The translations under genes and the position numbers were made by a program. A model generated the notes under the pieces. It was not told where the DNA came from, made no database searches, and worked only from the letters and a program-made list of their open reading frames with translations. DNA of 64,000 bases from an uncultured Duncaniella sp. (GTDB lineage Bacteria > Bacteroidota > Bacteroidia > Bacteroidales > Muribaculaceae), in NCBI GenBank assembly GCA_910578515.1, contig CAJTQR010000001.1, forward strand, positions 880,583 to 944,582. The letters run 5' to 3'. Of this stretch, positions 43,814 through 53,840 are shown one piece after another; positions within the stretch are counted from its first letter, which is position 1; each line of letters begins with the position of its first letter.

Positions 43814-43845
43814 TTTGACAAATTGTCAATTGATTCGTAACTTTG
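43814..43845 (+). promoter_or_regulatory. Promoter of uvrB (TTTG, TAACTTTG)
   Basis: TTTG at 43814-43817 and TAACTTTG at 43838-43845, 20-nt spacer. The box ends 6 nt before the uvrB ATG, so the mRNA is very short-leadered or leaderless. Confidence 0.6.
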
Positions 43846-43851
43846 TAAGTT

Positions 43852-45960
43852 ATGAAATTTAAGCTGACCTCACAGTATCAACCCACCGGTGACCAACCGC
43901 AGGCGATAGAACAGCTTGTGCGCGGCATAAAGGATGGAGAGAAAGCCCAGACGCTCCTTGGCGTCACAGGCTCGGGCAAGACATTCACCATGGCAAACGT
44001 AATAGCGCAGGTGGAGAAACCTACCCTTATCCTCAGCCACAACAAGACACTCGCCGCACAGCTCTACAGCGAGTTCAAGGGATTCTTCCCCGAGAACTCG
44101 GTGCAGTATTTCGTGTCATACTACGACTACTATCAGCCCGAGGCCTATATACCCACAGTAGACAAGTATATCGAGAAGGACCTCATGATTAACGACGAGA
44201 TAGAGAAACTGCGTCTCTCCACCGTGTCGGCACTCATGTCAGGGCGCAAGGATGTGGTGGTCGTATCGTCGGTGTCGTGCCTCTACGGCATGGGCAATCC
44301 GGAGGACTTCGACAGCAACGTCATAATGGTGAAAGTGGGTCAGAAAATAGCGCGCAACAAGTTTCTGCGCACACTCGTGGGTGCGCTCTACTCACGCTAC
44401 GAGGTGGAGCTGTCGCGCGGCACATTCCGTGTGAAAGGTGACACGGTGGATATCCGTCTCGCCTACGAGGAAATAATAGTGCGCGTGACCTTCTGGGGCG
44501 ATGAAATAGAGTCAATCAAGACTATACATCCCGAGGACGGTACATCGCTCGGCACACATGATGTGTTCAAGATTTATCCCGCCAATCTATTTGTCACCTC
44601 CCCTGAACGCATGGGGTCGGCAATCGGTCAGATAGAGCTCGACTTGGGCGAGCAATACAACTATTTCTTCCGTGAGGGCAAGGAGCTTGAGGCAAAACGC
44701 CTGCTGGAGCGGGTGAACTACGATGTGGAGATGCTGCGCGAGGTGGGTCACTGCTCCGGTATAGAAAATTACAGCCGCTACTTCGATGGACGCCAACCCG
44801 GAATGCGCCCCTTCTGTCTGCTTGACTATTTCCCTAAGGATTTTCTCACCATTGTGGATGAGAGCCATGTCACCCTGCCGCAATGCCGGGCAATGTATGG
44901 CGGGGACCTTTCACGCAAGATGAATCTCGTGGAGTATGGCTTCCGTCTGCCGGCCGCCCTTGACAACCGTCCGCTGAAATTCGAGGAATTTGAACGCCTT
45001 ACCCCACAGGTGCTCTACGTGAGCGCCACCCCGGCCGACTATGAACTGGAGAAGTGCGAGGGTGTGGTGGTGGAACAGATTATCCGCCCCACAGGTCTGC
45101 TCGACCCTATAATCGAGGTGCGTCCGTCGCTCAACCAAATCGACGACCTTCTCCATGAAATAAACCTGCGCATTGAGCGCGACGAGCGTGTGCTCGTCAC
45201 CACCCTTACAAAGCGCATGGCTGAGGAACTGAACGACTATCTCACACGGCTACGCATAAAGACCGCTTACATACACAGTGATGTGGATACACTTGACCGC
45301 ATCAGAATTCTCGACGGTCTGCGCGCCGGAGACTTCGATGTCCTTGTGGGCGTCAATCTGCTCCGCGAGGGTCTTGACCTGCCCGAAGTGTCGCTCGTGG
45401 CGATACTTGATGCCGACAAGGAGGGATTTCTCCGCAGCCACCGCTCCCTGACCCAGACAGTGGGACGCGCCGCACGTAACCTCAACGGCACGGTGATAAT
45501 GTATGCCGACAAAATCACCGACTCAATGCAACTCACTATCGACGAGACCTCGCGCCGCCGCGCCCTGCAGCTTGCCTACAACGAGGAGCATGGCATCACT
45601 CCGCAGGCTATCGTCAAAGCGCGCAATGCCATCATCGGAGTTGACACCGAAGGACTCGAACCGGTGGAACAGAAAGGCAAACGTACTTCGCCCGCACAGC
45701 GTGGCAAGAAACAACAGCCCATACCTTATGCCGAGGAGTACTCAACCAAGGTGAACCTTGCAGCCGACCCGGTGATACCATATCTTACTCCCGATGCGCT
45801 GCAGAAACTCATCACCAAGCGACGGGTGGAGATGGTGGAGGCGGCAAAACGCATGGACTTCATAGAAGCCGCACGCCTACGCGACGAAGTGCTTGCCATG
45901 GAACAATTGGCAAGCAGCAACACAACTGACAACGGACAAGCAACAAGCGAGAAAGAATAA
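43852..45960 (+). CDS. uvrB: Excinuclease ABC subunit B
   Basis: 702 residues. Walker A is GVTGSGKTFT, the DNA-clamping beta-hairpin is in YYDYYQPEAYIP, Walker B is DESH, and helicase motif VI lies in QTVGRAARN. The C-terminal UVR motif (EAAKRMDFIEAARLRDEV) binds UvrC. It loads at damaged DNA in nucleotide excision repair. Its stop overlaps the ygiQ start by one base. Confidence 0.97.
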   Translation: MKFKLTSQYQPTGDQPQAIEQLVRGIKDGEKAQTLLGVTGSGKTFTMANVIAQVEKPTLILSHNKTLAAQLYSEFKGFFPENSVQYFVSYYDYYQPEAYIPTVDKYIEKDLMINDEIEKLRLSTVSALMSGRKDVVVVSSVSCLYGMGNPEDFDSNVIMVKVGQKIARNKFLRTLVGALYSRYEVELSRGTFRVKGDTVDIRLAYEEIIVRVTFWGDEIESIKTIHPEDGTSLGTHDVFKIYPANLFVTSPERMGSAIGQIELDLGEQYNYFFREGKELEAKRLLERVNYDVEMLREVGHCSGIENYSRYFDGRQPGMRPFCLLDYFPKDFLTIVDESHVTLPQCRAMYGGDLSRKMNLVEYGFRLPAALDNRPLKFEEFERLTPQVLYVSATPADYELEKCEGVVVEQIIRPTGLLDPIIEVRPSLNQIDDLLHEINLRIERDERVLVTTLTKRMAEELNDYLTRLRIKTAYIHSDVDTLDRIRILDGLRAGDFDVLVGVNLLREGLDLPEVSLVAILDADKEGFLRSHRSLTQTVGRAARNLNGTVIMYADKITDSMQLTIDETSRRRALQLAYNEEHGITPQAIVKARNAIIGVDTEGLEPVEQKGKRTSPAQRGKKQQPIPYAEEYSTKVNLAADPVIPYLTPDALQKLITKRRVEMVEAAKRMDFIEAARLRDEVLAMEQLASSNTTDNGQATSEKE

Positions 45961-47990
45961 TGGAGAATGGAGAATTGAAAAACAACCGCCGGGCTGCCAC
46001 CGCGCAAGTCCCGAATATCATCACCGCACTCGTGACCGACTATCTCCCCACCAGCGTGAAGGAGATGAAAGCGCTGGGATGGGACTACGTGGATGTGGTG
46101 CTCTTTTCGGGTGATGCATACGTGGACCATCCCTCGTTTGGAGCTGCCGTGATTGGTCGCACCCTTCAGGCTGCGGGCTACAAGGTTGCGATAGTACCGC
46201 AACCCAACTGGCAGGATGACCTGCGCGACTTCAAGAAATTCGGTGCCCCACGGCTCTTTTTCGGTGTCTCAGCCGGCGCCATGGACTCTATGGTGAATCA
46301 TTACACTGCAGCACGGCGCCGACGCAGCGATGACGCCTATACCCCAAACGGGCGCCATGGAGCACGCCCCGACTACCCCACCATAGTCTACTCATCCATA
46401 CTCCGCGACCTTTTCCCCGACACCCCGATTGTGGCGGGAGGAATCGAGGCATCCATGAGACGCATGGCCCACTATGACTATTGGCAGAACAAACTGCGCC
46501 CCTCGCTGCTGATGGACTGCCGGGCTGATATAATAAGCTACGGCATGGGCGAAAAAGTGACAGTGGAATTGGCGCGACGCCTGGAAGCCGGCGAGAAAAT
46601 ATCTGAGATTACTGACCTGCCGCAGACGGTGGTACGTATCAATGATGCTGACCGCTGGGACATAGCGGATGGGGAAATAGCCATACTCGACCATGACATA
46701 ATACTCCATTCATTTGACTCCTGCCTGAAGTCGAAACAACATCAGGCGGAGAATTTCAAACATATCGAGCAGCAGAGCAATGCCATGCACGGCAAGGCCC
46801 TCTGGCAGCGTCACGGAGATATCTGGATAAAAGTCAATCCGATGTATCCACCCATGACCACCGAGGAGATTGACGCTTCGTTTGACCTCCCGTATACCCG
46901 TCAGCCGCATCCGCGCTATAAGGGGAAACGGATTCCCGCATACGAAATGATACGCCATTCGGTGAACGTCCACCGCGGTTGTTTCGGCGGCTGTGCGTTC
47001 TGCACCATCTCAGCCCATCAGGGTAAATTCATCGCCTCGCGAAGTAAGGAATCAGTGCTGCGTGAAATAAAAAAGGTGACGGAGATGCCTGACTTCAAGG
47101 GATACATCAGTGATGTCGGCGGACCGAGCGCCAACATGTACCGCATGGGGGGAAAGAATCTTTCCGTGTGTGAGAAATGCCTCCGCCCGTCATGTCTGCA
47201 TCCGAAACCGTGCCCCAACCTCAACACCGACCACCGTCCGCTGCTTGACCTCTACCATGCGGTGGATGCCATGCCGGGGGTAAAGAAATCGTTCATCGGC
47301 AGCGGCGTGCGATATGACCTCTCGATGCACCGCACCGGCGATGCAGAGATTGACAAGGCTAATCGTATGTACAATGAAGAGCTGATAGTGCGCCACGTGT
47401 CGGGACGTCTGAAAGTGGCGCCCGAACACACATCGGACGCAGTGCTTGAAATCATGCGCAAGCCACCCTTCACGCTTTACCATGAGTTCAGCCGATTGTT
47501 TGACAAAGTAAACTCACAGCATGGGCTCAAACAGCAGCTTATCCCCTACTTCATCTCATCACATCCGGGATGCCATGAGGTGGATATGGCAGAACTCGCA
47601 GCCGAAACAAAGGAGCTTAATCTGCATCTCGAACAGGTGCAGGACTTCACCCCAACCCCCATGACGGTTGCCACCGAAATCTATTACACCGGATATCATC
47701 CTTACACGGGCAAAAAAGTATTCACAGCCATCTCGCCTGAGGAGAAACTCGCACAACGAAAGTATTTCTTCTGGTATGACCATGCATATCGCCAAGACAT
47801 CACCCGTTCGCTCCAGCGTCTGCATCGCGCAGACCTACTGCAACGCCTGTTCCCTGCCCATGCCTCCTACCCCACCCGCAACGCTGTCAGAAACAGCAAC
47901 AATGACAAAAACAACGGCAATAACAGAAACCGCAACTACAGTTCAAGCACCAACGACAGGCGAAACAATCCACCCAAACGCCGCAAGTAG
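45960..47990 (+). CDS. YgiQ family radical SAM protein
   Basis: 676 residues. The YgiQ N-terminal domain (LPTSVKEMKALGWDYVDVVLFSGDAYVDHPS in part) is followed by the radical SAM domain with the 4Fe-4S motif CFGGCAFC, and a C-terminal DUF3362 part. The tail from about 640 is Asn/Arg-rich low complexity. The reaction is unknown. Translationally coupled to uvrB through TAATG. Confidence 0.92.
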   Translation: MENGELKNNRRAATAQVPNIITALVTDYLPTSVKEMKALGWDYVDVVLFSGDAYVDHPSFGAAVIGRTLQAAGYKVAIVPQPNWQDDLRDFKKFGAPRLFFGVSAGAMDSMVNHYTAARRRRSDDAYTPNGRHGARPDYPTIVYSSILRDLFPDTPIVAGGIEASMRRMAHYDYWQNKLRPSLLMDCRADIISYGMGEKVTVELARRLEAGEKISEITDLPQTVVRINDADRWDIADGEIAILDHDIILHSFDSCLKSKQHQAENFKHIEQQSNAMHGKALWQRHGDIWIKVNPMYPPMTTEEIDASFDLPYTRQPHPRYKGKRIPAYEMIRHSVNVHRGCFGGCAFCTISAHQGKFIASRSKESVLREIKKVTEMPDFKGYISDVGGPSANMYRMGGKNLSVCEKCLRPSCLHPKPCPNLNTDHRPLLDLYHAVDAMPGVKKSFIGSGVRYDLSMHRTGDAEIDKANRMYNEELIVRHVSGRLKVAPEHTSDAVLEIMRKPPFTLYHEFSRLFDKVNSQHGLKQQLIPYFISSHPGCHEVDMAELAAETKELNLHLEQVQDFTPTPMTVATEIYYTGYHPYTGKKVFTAISPEEKLAQRKYFFWYDHAYRQDITRSLQRLHRADLLQRLFPAHASYPTRNAVRNSNNDKNNGNNRNRNYSSSTNDRRNNPPKRRK

Positions 47991-47992
47991 TT

Positions 47993-48045
47993 TCAGAATA
48001 ATCCGACACATCAGAATAATCCGACATATCAACTACAGTGTCGGA
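47993..48045. repeat. Tandem 18-bp repeat with a hairpin between convergent genes
   Basis: Two adjacent 18-bp units (47993-48010 and 48011-48028) differ by one base; each contains TCCGACA. TGTCGGA at 48039-48045 can pair with either. No T-run, so the role as terminator is uncertain. Confidence 0.5.
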
Positions 48046-48060
48046 AATTCGACTGTATAA

Positions 48061-48519
48061 TCACTTGGTTCTGCGAGCCTTGAATTTATAATATGTCTTA
48101 TCTTGATTAGGATAAATCACAGGGTCCTTTACAGTCCACTGCACGTGCAATTCGGTGGAGGTCAGTTTCTCTATGAGCCAATATCCCTCAGCCACAGCAC
48201 CCGACATCCAGAGCACGGCAAAGTTCTCGGTCGTGAATGTCCACTGATAATAGCTCACATTATCCTTGATTGTGGCGTCAATCAACGAGCCAGTGGCAAG
48301 CCATCCCTTACCCGAGGGCTCAAACTTATAGATAATCGTCTCATCCTCATACGTGACATCAGGACCAAAGCCGGAATCGGCATATACCATAAGCCACTCC
48401 ACATCGGTGAGAAGCGATATGGTGGAGTGCTGCCCCTCATCGAGATATCCTGAACGTTCTCCGCAGGAACAGAGAGCCACGACAAGCAGGGCAATCAGCG
48501 GATATAATTTAGTTTTCAT
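48061..48519 (-). CDS. Hypothetical lipoprotein
   Basis: 152 residues with a lipobox at LCSC (about residue 19). The mature part (LLTDVEWLMVYADSGFG, YYQWTFTTENFAVLWMSG) resembles small lipocalin-like Bacteroidales lipoproteins in its Trp/Tyr-rich strand pattern, without a firm family match. Its ATG overlaps the stop of the upstream lipoprotein gene (ATGA), so the two act as a pair. Confidence 0.65.
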   Translation of the reverse strand: MKTKLYPLIALLVVALCSCGERSGYLDEGQHSTISLLTDVEWLMVYADSGFGPDVTYEDETIIYKFEPSGKGWLATGSLIDATIKDNVSYYQWTFTTENFAVLWMSGAVAEGYWLIEKLTSTELHVQWTVKDPVIYPNQDKTYYKFKARRTK

Positions 48520-49238
48520 CGCACAATAGAGACGGAGAGCGTTCCGTCGCCGACAAGGGTTCGACCATTCATCACCATAGTACCATCACCACCCTGGTTT
48601 AAGATTCTGTAGGAGCCATAAATCAATGGTGAATTCACTCCTGCCACAATCACGATTTCACCATCAGGATTCGAACCATCGCCAAAGGATAACTGATAGA
48701 AATAGAACATAGAACGGTTGCTGCGCGACAGGTTCATAATCATGGACTGTCCACCATAAAATTTTACCGGTTCATTTCCTTCCGGTGTAACCAAAAGATG
48801 TGCCACATCCCCCCTCTCGGCTGAAACGGCCGGAAGTTTTTCCACCCGTAGACTCCCGGTGTTGTTGCCATCGACAACGACATCAGACGCGTAGGTCGAA
48901 TATATGATAGCAGCGGATAGACCAGATTGACTTATGGAATGGAGCAATGAATTCACCTCCTCCATCTCACGCAGGAATTTATTTCTATTGACCGGACTCA
49001 CAGCCATCAGCTCCTCCCGGCTATGATTCATAATATAGTCCGGCACACTTATCCTCCTATCAGGATTAATGACAAACTTACCGGTCGTTCTGTCAACTTC
49101 CACAAAACGTGACAATATCTGAGCATCTGTTTCGTATGCCCTGACAGGTAACGGTTCGTCAAACACAGTGTCATTGTCGCTACAACCGCTGAACAATAAC
49201 CCTACGATAAAAACCAAGGGAAATAGAAGTCTATTCAT
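48516..49238 (-). CDS. Hypothetical lipoprotein
   Basis: About 240 residues from the ATG at 49238 (49250 also possible); lipobox LLFSGC. Residues 25-110 include PVNRNKFLREMEEVNSLLHS, a helical stretch; the C-terminal half is beta-rich (YFYQLSFGDGSNPDGEIVIV) and ends with VGDGTLSVSIVR. No family recognised. Coupled to the small lipoprotein gene downstream. Confidence 0.65.
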   Translation of the reverse strand: MNRLLFPLVFIVGLLFSGCSDNDTVFDEPLPVRAYETDAQILSRFVEVDRTTGKFVINPDRRISVPDYIMNHSREELMAVSPVNRNKFLREMEEVNSLLHSISQSGLSAAIIYSTYASDVVVDGNNTGSLRVEKLPAVSAERGDVAHLLVTPEGNEPVKFYGGQSMIMNLSRSNRSMFYFYQLSFGDGSNPDGEIVIVAGVNSPLIYGSYRILNQGGDGTMVMNGRTLVGDGTLSVSIVR

Positions 49239-49502
49239 CGCTACTGACATTATTGATATTTATTATTTACAGTTTACCGTCCACCATAAACGAGATACAG
49301 CAATCCCTTTAAGTCTTGAATATTTGAAATCCCACCCAAGAATGTTATCATACCACTGTCCAAATGTGAAGAAGGCAAAGTGGAGAGAAGTCAAAGCACA
49401 AGCCACGATGATTGAAGAAATGCACTGATGAAGGAAAACCTATCAGGCGCAAAGATATGGAGAATAATGAAATATCAATGCATCCGATAGGTTAAATTAA
49501 GT

Positions 49503-49543
49503 AAAAAACGAGAGGGGTGCACAAATGCCCTACCCCCCCTCGT
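49503..49543 (-). terminator. Terminator of the AspT-type transporter gene (minus strand)
   Basis: ACGAGAGGGG (49508-49517) pairs with the C-run plus CTCGT ending at 49543; the six A at 49503-49508 become the U-tract on the minus strand. Confidence 0.8.
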
Positions 49544-49545
49544 TG

Positions 49546-51243
49546 CTATACGATTAAGGGTACTATCATCCCGGCAAGGATAAGCGTCACGCTACCGACA
49601 GCATACGTCACGGTATAACTCATGGCCGGAAGTGTGCTGTCAAGGCTATCCTGTATGGCACCGAGGGCCGCGACAGCATTACGACCTCCTGCCACACAAC
49701 CCAATGTCACTGCCGGAGGGAAATGGAACAATCGTCCACCGATAAGGATAGCAAGCACCAAAGGCACGGTGGTACACACCATACCAACAAGAAACATTTC
49801 CATTCCAACTTTCTGCAATCCGGGAATGAATGTGGGACCCGCACCAAGCCCAACCACAGCAATAAACATGTTCAGACCCATATTATTCATAAACCAAATC
49901 ACCGGACGAGGAATCCGTCCGAAGGTAGGACGCCTGTTTCTCAACCACCCCAACACCAAGCCGGCAAGAATCGCGCCACCGCTTGTGGATAATGATACCG
50001 GTATACCCTTGAAATATACAGTCAACGCACCGATAAAACATCCTATCGCTATGCCAAGTCCTGTAAATGTCATGTCAGTCTCCTCTGTGGGACGGTCAGA
50101 ATATCCAATCTCGGGCACAGCCTCCGCCACATCCTGGGGCAGCCCCACAAGAGTGAGTATATCACCGGCCTCAAGCTCCGTGCGACTGTGCATGGGGACG
50201 GAATTATCATCACGAATCACCTTGCGCACCATAACCCCGCGCATATAATCCTTACGGCGCAATTCACCGAGGGTCAGACCGGCGACTCCCGATTTGGCAA
50301 CAGTGACTGGAAGATTCTCAGCGGTGAAATTAAGCAATTCGTGGTCGGTTATTTCCGGACCAATCCATCCGGCATCATCAATTATAGATTCGCGGCGACC
50401 ACTCAGCACAATCACATCACCTTTTCGTATCCTCAACTCAGGCTGAGGGTCAAGAATTTCGCCACGCAAGCGCAAACGCTCTACAAAATGTCGCAGCCCC
50501 ATTTCCTTTATATGCCGTTCCACCTCTTCCACCGACCGTGAACGATTGAAATAATCAGAGTTAACTTTGTAAGCCCTGAACGATATGGGCCTATTTGCCA
50601 CAAATGTCCCGGGCTCAGGAGTAAAATCACCTGAATCCATCTCAGCCTCAAGCCTGGCGGTCTGTTCCTTGACCTTAGTGAGCCCTCCGAGTAATACCGG
50701 GCCGAAATTGGCTATAATCCATGCAGAGCCGATAGTGCCAAACACATAGCATACGGCATAACATGCCGGAATAATCTCAAGATATGATTTCTCTACATCG
50801 TCCGGAAGCCCTAACGACTGGATGGTTCCGGAGCCAACACCAATGACTGCTGAAAACGCCTGAGAACCGGAGAAGAGCCCTACCGCCATACCCTTGTTGT
50901 AGCCCATGGCTATACTTACTATGACCACAGTGGCTATACACAGCACGGTTTCAATCAATGCAAATCCAATCTGTTTCAATCCGTCACCCTTGAGCGAGCG
51001 GAAAAACTGAGGACCGACACTGTAGCCTATGGCAAACAGAAACAGCATGAACGACACATTTTTCAACTCATCAGAGACCGGAATATCCAACTGACCTATC
51101 ACAACACCCACAATGAGTGTAGCAGTCACCGGTCCAAGAGAAAACGATTTATATTTCAACCCGCCAAGCCAAAATCCTAAACCTAAAGTAAGGAAAATAG
51201 GAATGACAGGATTATCTCGTAATATTTCAGATATCCATTCCAT
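49546..51243 (-). CDS. AspT/YidE-type putative transporter
   Basis: About 565 residues from the ATG at 51243 (the frame two codons earlier starts with TTG). Two membrane blocks of about five to six helices each (NPVIPIFLTLGLGFWLGGLK; GIAIGCFIGALTVYFKG) flank a central soluble part with two TrkA-C domains (ILDPQPELRIRKGDVIVLSG, MHSRTELEAGDILTLVG). This is the AspT (aspartate:alanine exchanger) duplication family. The substrate is unknown; many members are annotated only as permeases. Confidence 0.85.
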   Translation of the reverse strand: MEWISEILRDNPVIPIFLTLGLGFWLGGLKYKSFSLGPVTATLIVGVVIGQLDIPVSDELKNVSFMLFLFAIGYSVGPQFFRSLKGDGLKQIGFALIETVLCIATVVIVSIAMGYNKGMAVGLFSGSQAFSAVIGVGSGTIQSLGLPDDVEKSYLEIIPACYAVCYVFGTIGSAWIIANFGPVLLGGLTKVKEQTARLEAEMDSGDFTPEPGTFVANRPISFRAYKVNSDYFNRSRSVEEVERHIKEMGLRHFVERLRLRGEILDPQPELRIRKGDVIVLSGRRESIIDDAGWIGPEITDHELLNFTAENLPVTVAKSGVAGLTLGELRRKDYMRGVMVRKVIRDDNSVPMHSRTELEAGDILTLVGLPQDVAEAVPEIGYSDRPTEETDMTFTGLGIAIGCFIGALTVYFKGIPVSLSTSGGAILAGLVLGWLRNRRPTFGRIPRPVIWFMNNMGLNMFIAVVGLGAGPTFIPGLQKVGMEMFLVGMVCTTVPLVLAILIGGRLFHFPPAVTLGCVAGGRNAVAALGAIQDSLDSTLPAMSYTVTYAVGSVTLILAGMIVPLIV

Positions 51244-51343
51244 AAACAAATATGTTACAAAGAGTTTTGAGGTTCCCTATCAGCAACCTCTCAATTCAAA
51301 TTCAAAATAACGCATCAGCCGTGACCCGGCATATGTGCAAGGC

Positions 51344-52774
51344 TCAACTTCCTTTCAAAAGACGGAATATAAATTCAAGTCCACCGGACTCGGAATTGCG
51401 CACGGTTATGTCGCCATTCATCGCGACAAAAACACGATTGACAAGCGGCAATCCCAACCCCGAGCCGCCACTCTTACGTGACCGACCGCTGTCCACCCTA
51501 TAAAACAGGTCAAACAGACGGTTAAGATGCTCATCATCCACACCGATACCATTATCGGAAAATGAAAACACCATGTAGCCGTTCTCTTCCTTCACCCACC
51601 TGAGGGTGATACATGTGCCTGAGGAGTGTACAGCTGAATTCTTAACCAAATGGAGCAGCGCGTTGGTAAGCAAAGCCTCGTTGCCGACCACATGGCAATC
51701 GTCGGGGACAATTATGTCCATCTTCATATCACCTGCCGTATGATTATGCCTCACATCGTCAGCAAGTCTCAGTGCCAACTCATGAAAATCGAGTGTACGG
51801 AACTGTATCGAAGTTCTATTGTCCTGAAGACGCATCACGGCGTTCAAATCATTTATCAGTTCCGCCAACCGATTGGTATTATCAAGAGCGCGGGCTATAA
51901 AAATCTTTTTCTGCTCCTCGGAGATATTCTCATCAGTGAGGATGGTGTCAAGATATCCCTTTATGATGGCGACTGGCGTGTTCAGCTCATGGCTGACATT
52001 GACACCAATCTGACGTTCATGAAGTATTTTCTCATGCTCAGCGTTTATCTTCTCCCTATAGAGCAAGAGAAGTCTCTTTGAAACCTCTCCAAGCTCATCC
52101 TTTGAGAAACGCCATGACTCTATATCCTCAGGTATATTGTTGGATGATATTATCTCCGCAAAATCACGCAGGGCATATACGTTACGACATATAGCCCTTG
52201 AGCTGAAATAGGCAAGGACAAAGGAGAAAGCCCCCAAACCCAACACCACAACCCACACCATCGAGTCAACACTTAAAAATTCCCCCACCTCACCCTCATA
52301 AGGCAAAGCGGCAAAGGTATGTATCGCCCCATCCGGGCTTGTGGCGGAACTAACCATATATTTGGAGCCAAACATGAACATGTCGTGGAGATAGGTCGTG
52401 TCACGTTTTTCCCATGAATAACCGAACGCGGGTAAAATCTCACCGTGTTCGTCGTGAATCGGAATAGTCGCCGCCTTATTATCCGCCACAATATTCCCCT
52501 CATCATCATACACTGTGAGATGCAAAGGCGCCAATGTGGTCTGATTAGTGAACAGTTTTATGAAGTCGACAGTCTTCTGCAAATCGGCCCCTTTCCCGTA
52601 GGCATCAACTATGGTGCTGTTGACATTTATCAATCTATTGCCCAGATTGTAGCTCAGGCGCTGTCGTTCGTGAGTGACAAAATATAAAATTGTGATGCCA
52701 ATGACAATCCACAGCAATCCTACCAAAGGGAAAAACAGTTTCCAATGAAGACGTGTAACATGACCTTTTGACAT
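51344..52774 (-). CDS. Membrane sensor histidine kinase without adjacent response regulator
   Basis: 476 residues from the ATG at 52774; the longer frame begins with TTG. Two membrane helices (LFFPLVGLLWIVIGITILYF and VWVVVLGLGAFSFVLAYF) enclose a periplasmic sensor of about 150 residues. The HisKA motif is NVSHELNTPVA with the phospho-accepting His. The ATPase domain has NALLHLVKNSA (N box), DNGIGV and GGSGLGLPLV. Neither neighbour is a response regulator. Own promoter at 52835. Confidence 0.88.
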   Translation of the reverse strand: MSKGHVTRLHWKLFFPLVGLLWIVIGITILYFVTHERQRLSYNLGNRLINVNSTIVDAYGKGADLQKTVDFIKLFTNQTTLAPLHLTVYDDEGNIVADNKAATIPIHDEHGEILPAFGYSWEKRDTTYLHDMFMFGSKYMVSSATSPDGAIHTFAALPYEGEVGEFLSVDSMVWVVVLGLGAFSFVLAYFSSRAICRNVYALRDFAEIISSNNIPEDIESWRFSKDELGEVSKRLLLLYREKINAEHEKILHERQIGVNVSHELNTPVAIIKGYLDTILTDENISEEQKKIFIARALDNTNRLAELINDLNAVMRLQDNRTSIQFRTLDFHELALRLADDVRHNHTAGDMKMDIIVPDDCHVVGNEALLTNALLHLVKNSAVHSSGTCITLRWVKEENGYMVFSFSDNGIGVDDEHLNRLFDLFYRVDSGRSRKSGGSGLGLPLVNRVFVAMNGDITVRNSESGGLEFIFRLLKGS

Positions 52775-52834
52775 TTCTGAATTCTTTTTGTGATGTTTGG
52801 CTGATTTAGTTAAGATTAAGTGGGTGTGTAATAA

Positions 52835-52842
52835 CAAATGTA
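52835..52842 (-). promoter_or_regulatory. -7 box (TACATTTG) of the histidine kinase gene
   Basis: Exact TAnnTTTG on the minus strand in the 78-bp gap after the inositol-phosphatase-like gene, 60 nt before the start. It supports the start at 52774. Confidence 0.55.
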
Positions 52843-52852
52843 TGACGCCCCT

Positions 52853-53614
52853 CTAAGCCGGGCGAAGAAAATGAAGAAGAGCATCGTGAATTACCGGCGA
52901 ACCGCATACCACCGATATGCATCGGTCGTCGCGGAAACGTGTCCATCGCCCCTGAGCCTCCTCAAGAATCAGGAGAGCGGCGCAGACATCCCATTCATGG
53001 AGATTCATTTCCCAATAACCTTCGAGAAATCCGGCTGCAACGTAACAGATATCAGTAGCAGCAGAACCGAGACGACGTATATCCCTAACGCGAGGAAGTA
53101 TCCGGGCAAGATTGTCCATGTTGTTATCGGGATTGGTATCCTTGTCAACAGGGAAACCGGTTGATATGAGGGAACGCGACAATTTATCCTGCGGAGATAC
53201 ATGAATAGGCTTTCCGTTGAGAAACGCCCCCTCTCCGCGAACAGCATGAAACATCTCACCGGTGGCGGGAAGGTAGACAACACCATATTTCCTCTCGCCA
53301 TGATGCTCCACACCTATGGATATAGCCCAAAGAGGCAGACCGGCAAAGAAGTTGCTTGTGCCGTCAATCGGGTCAATCACCCAACGCCATTCAGCATCGC
53401 CCTCAGTACTTCCTGACTCCTCCGACAGGATGGCATGGGAGGGATGATGCGACCGTATGTAGGAGGTGATGATACGCTCACTTTCCTTGTCGGCATCAGT
53501 GACGATATCACTATCATTGAGCTTGTTGGCAACATTCATCAATGCGTTATGGCGGAAATATTTCATTGCCTGTGCGCCGGCTTCGCGCGCCACGGCTATA
53601 ATCTCATCAATCAT
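52853..53614 (-). CDS. Inositol monophosphatase family protein (SuhB-like)
   Basis: 253 residues. Metal and phosphate motifs of the family are intact: LSEESG (motif A Glu), DPIDGTSNF, and the C-terminal HEWDVCAALLILEEAQG (WDxAA). It hydrolyses inositol phosphates or a related sugar phosphate, such as in nucleotide or 3'-phosphoadenylate turnover (CysQ-like). The exact substrate is not determined. Confidence 0.9.
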   Translation of the reverse strand: MIDEIIAVAREAGAQAMKYFRHNALMNVANKLNDSDIVTDADKESERIITSYIRSHHPSHAILSEESGSTEGDAEWRWVIDPIDGTSNFFAGLPLWAISIGVEHHGERKYGVVYLPATGEMFHAVRGEGAFLNGKPIHVSPQDKLSRSLISTGFPVDKDTNPDNNMDNLARILPRVRDIRRLGSAATDICYVAAGFLEGYWEMNLHEWDVCAALLILEEAQGRWTRFRDDRCISVVCGSPVIHDALLHFLRPA

Positions 53615-53840
53615 AATAGTTGAAACAGTTGAAATTCAAATGTAACGTCTTTGAACTGACTTTAAGATGGTGTTATTAATACCACTAAATTTTGACAAAA
53701 TATCAAACTCAGTTCATTGCGACAAAAATACAAAAAATCGGGATATCAAATCCTGAATTTCCCGTTGAAAAAAGTTCAGAAGAGAGATATCCCGAAAAAG
53801 GTTGGCTAAAACCTAATATGCAGATAACGAAAAAATGTCA

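Noticed and set aside
48667..48677. T-loop-like sequence resembling a tRNA (GGTTCGAATCC on the minus strand)
   Set aside because: It lies inside a lipoprotein coding frame and no acceptor, D or anticodon arm can be drawn around it.
49168..49428. Plus-strand open frame of 86 codons ending in KKAKWREVKAQATMIEEM
   Set aside because: Its first part is antisense to a lipoprotein start; the end looks protein-like but there is no independent start or homology I can name.
52775..52837. Longer start for the histidine kinase
   Set aside because: The longer frame begins with TTG and would overlap a promoter box at 52835-52842.
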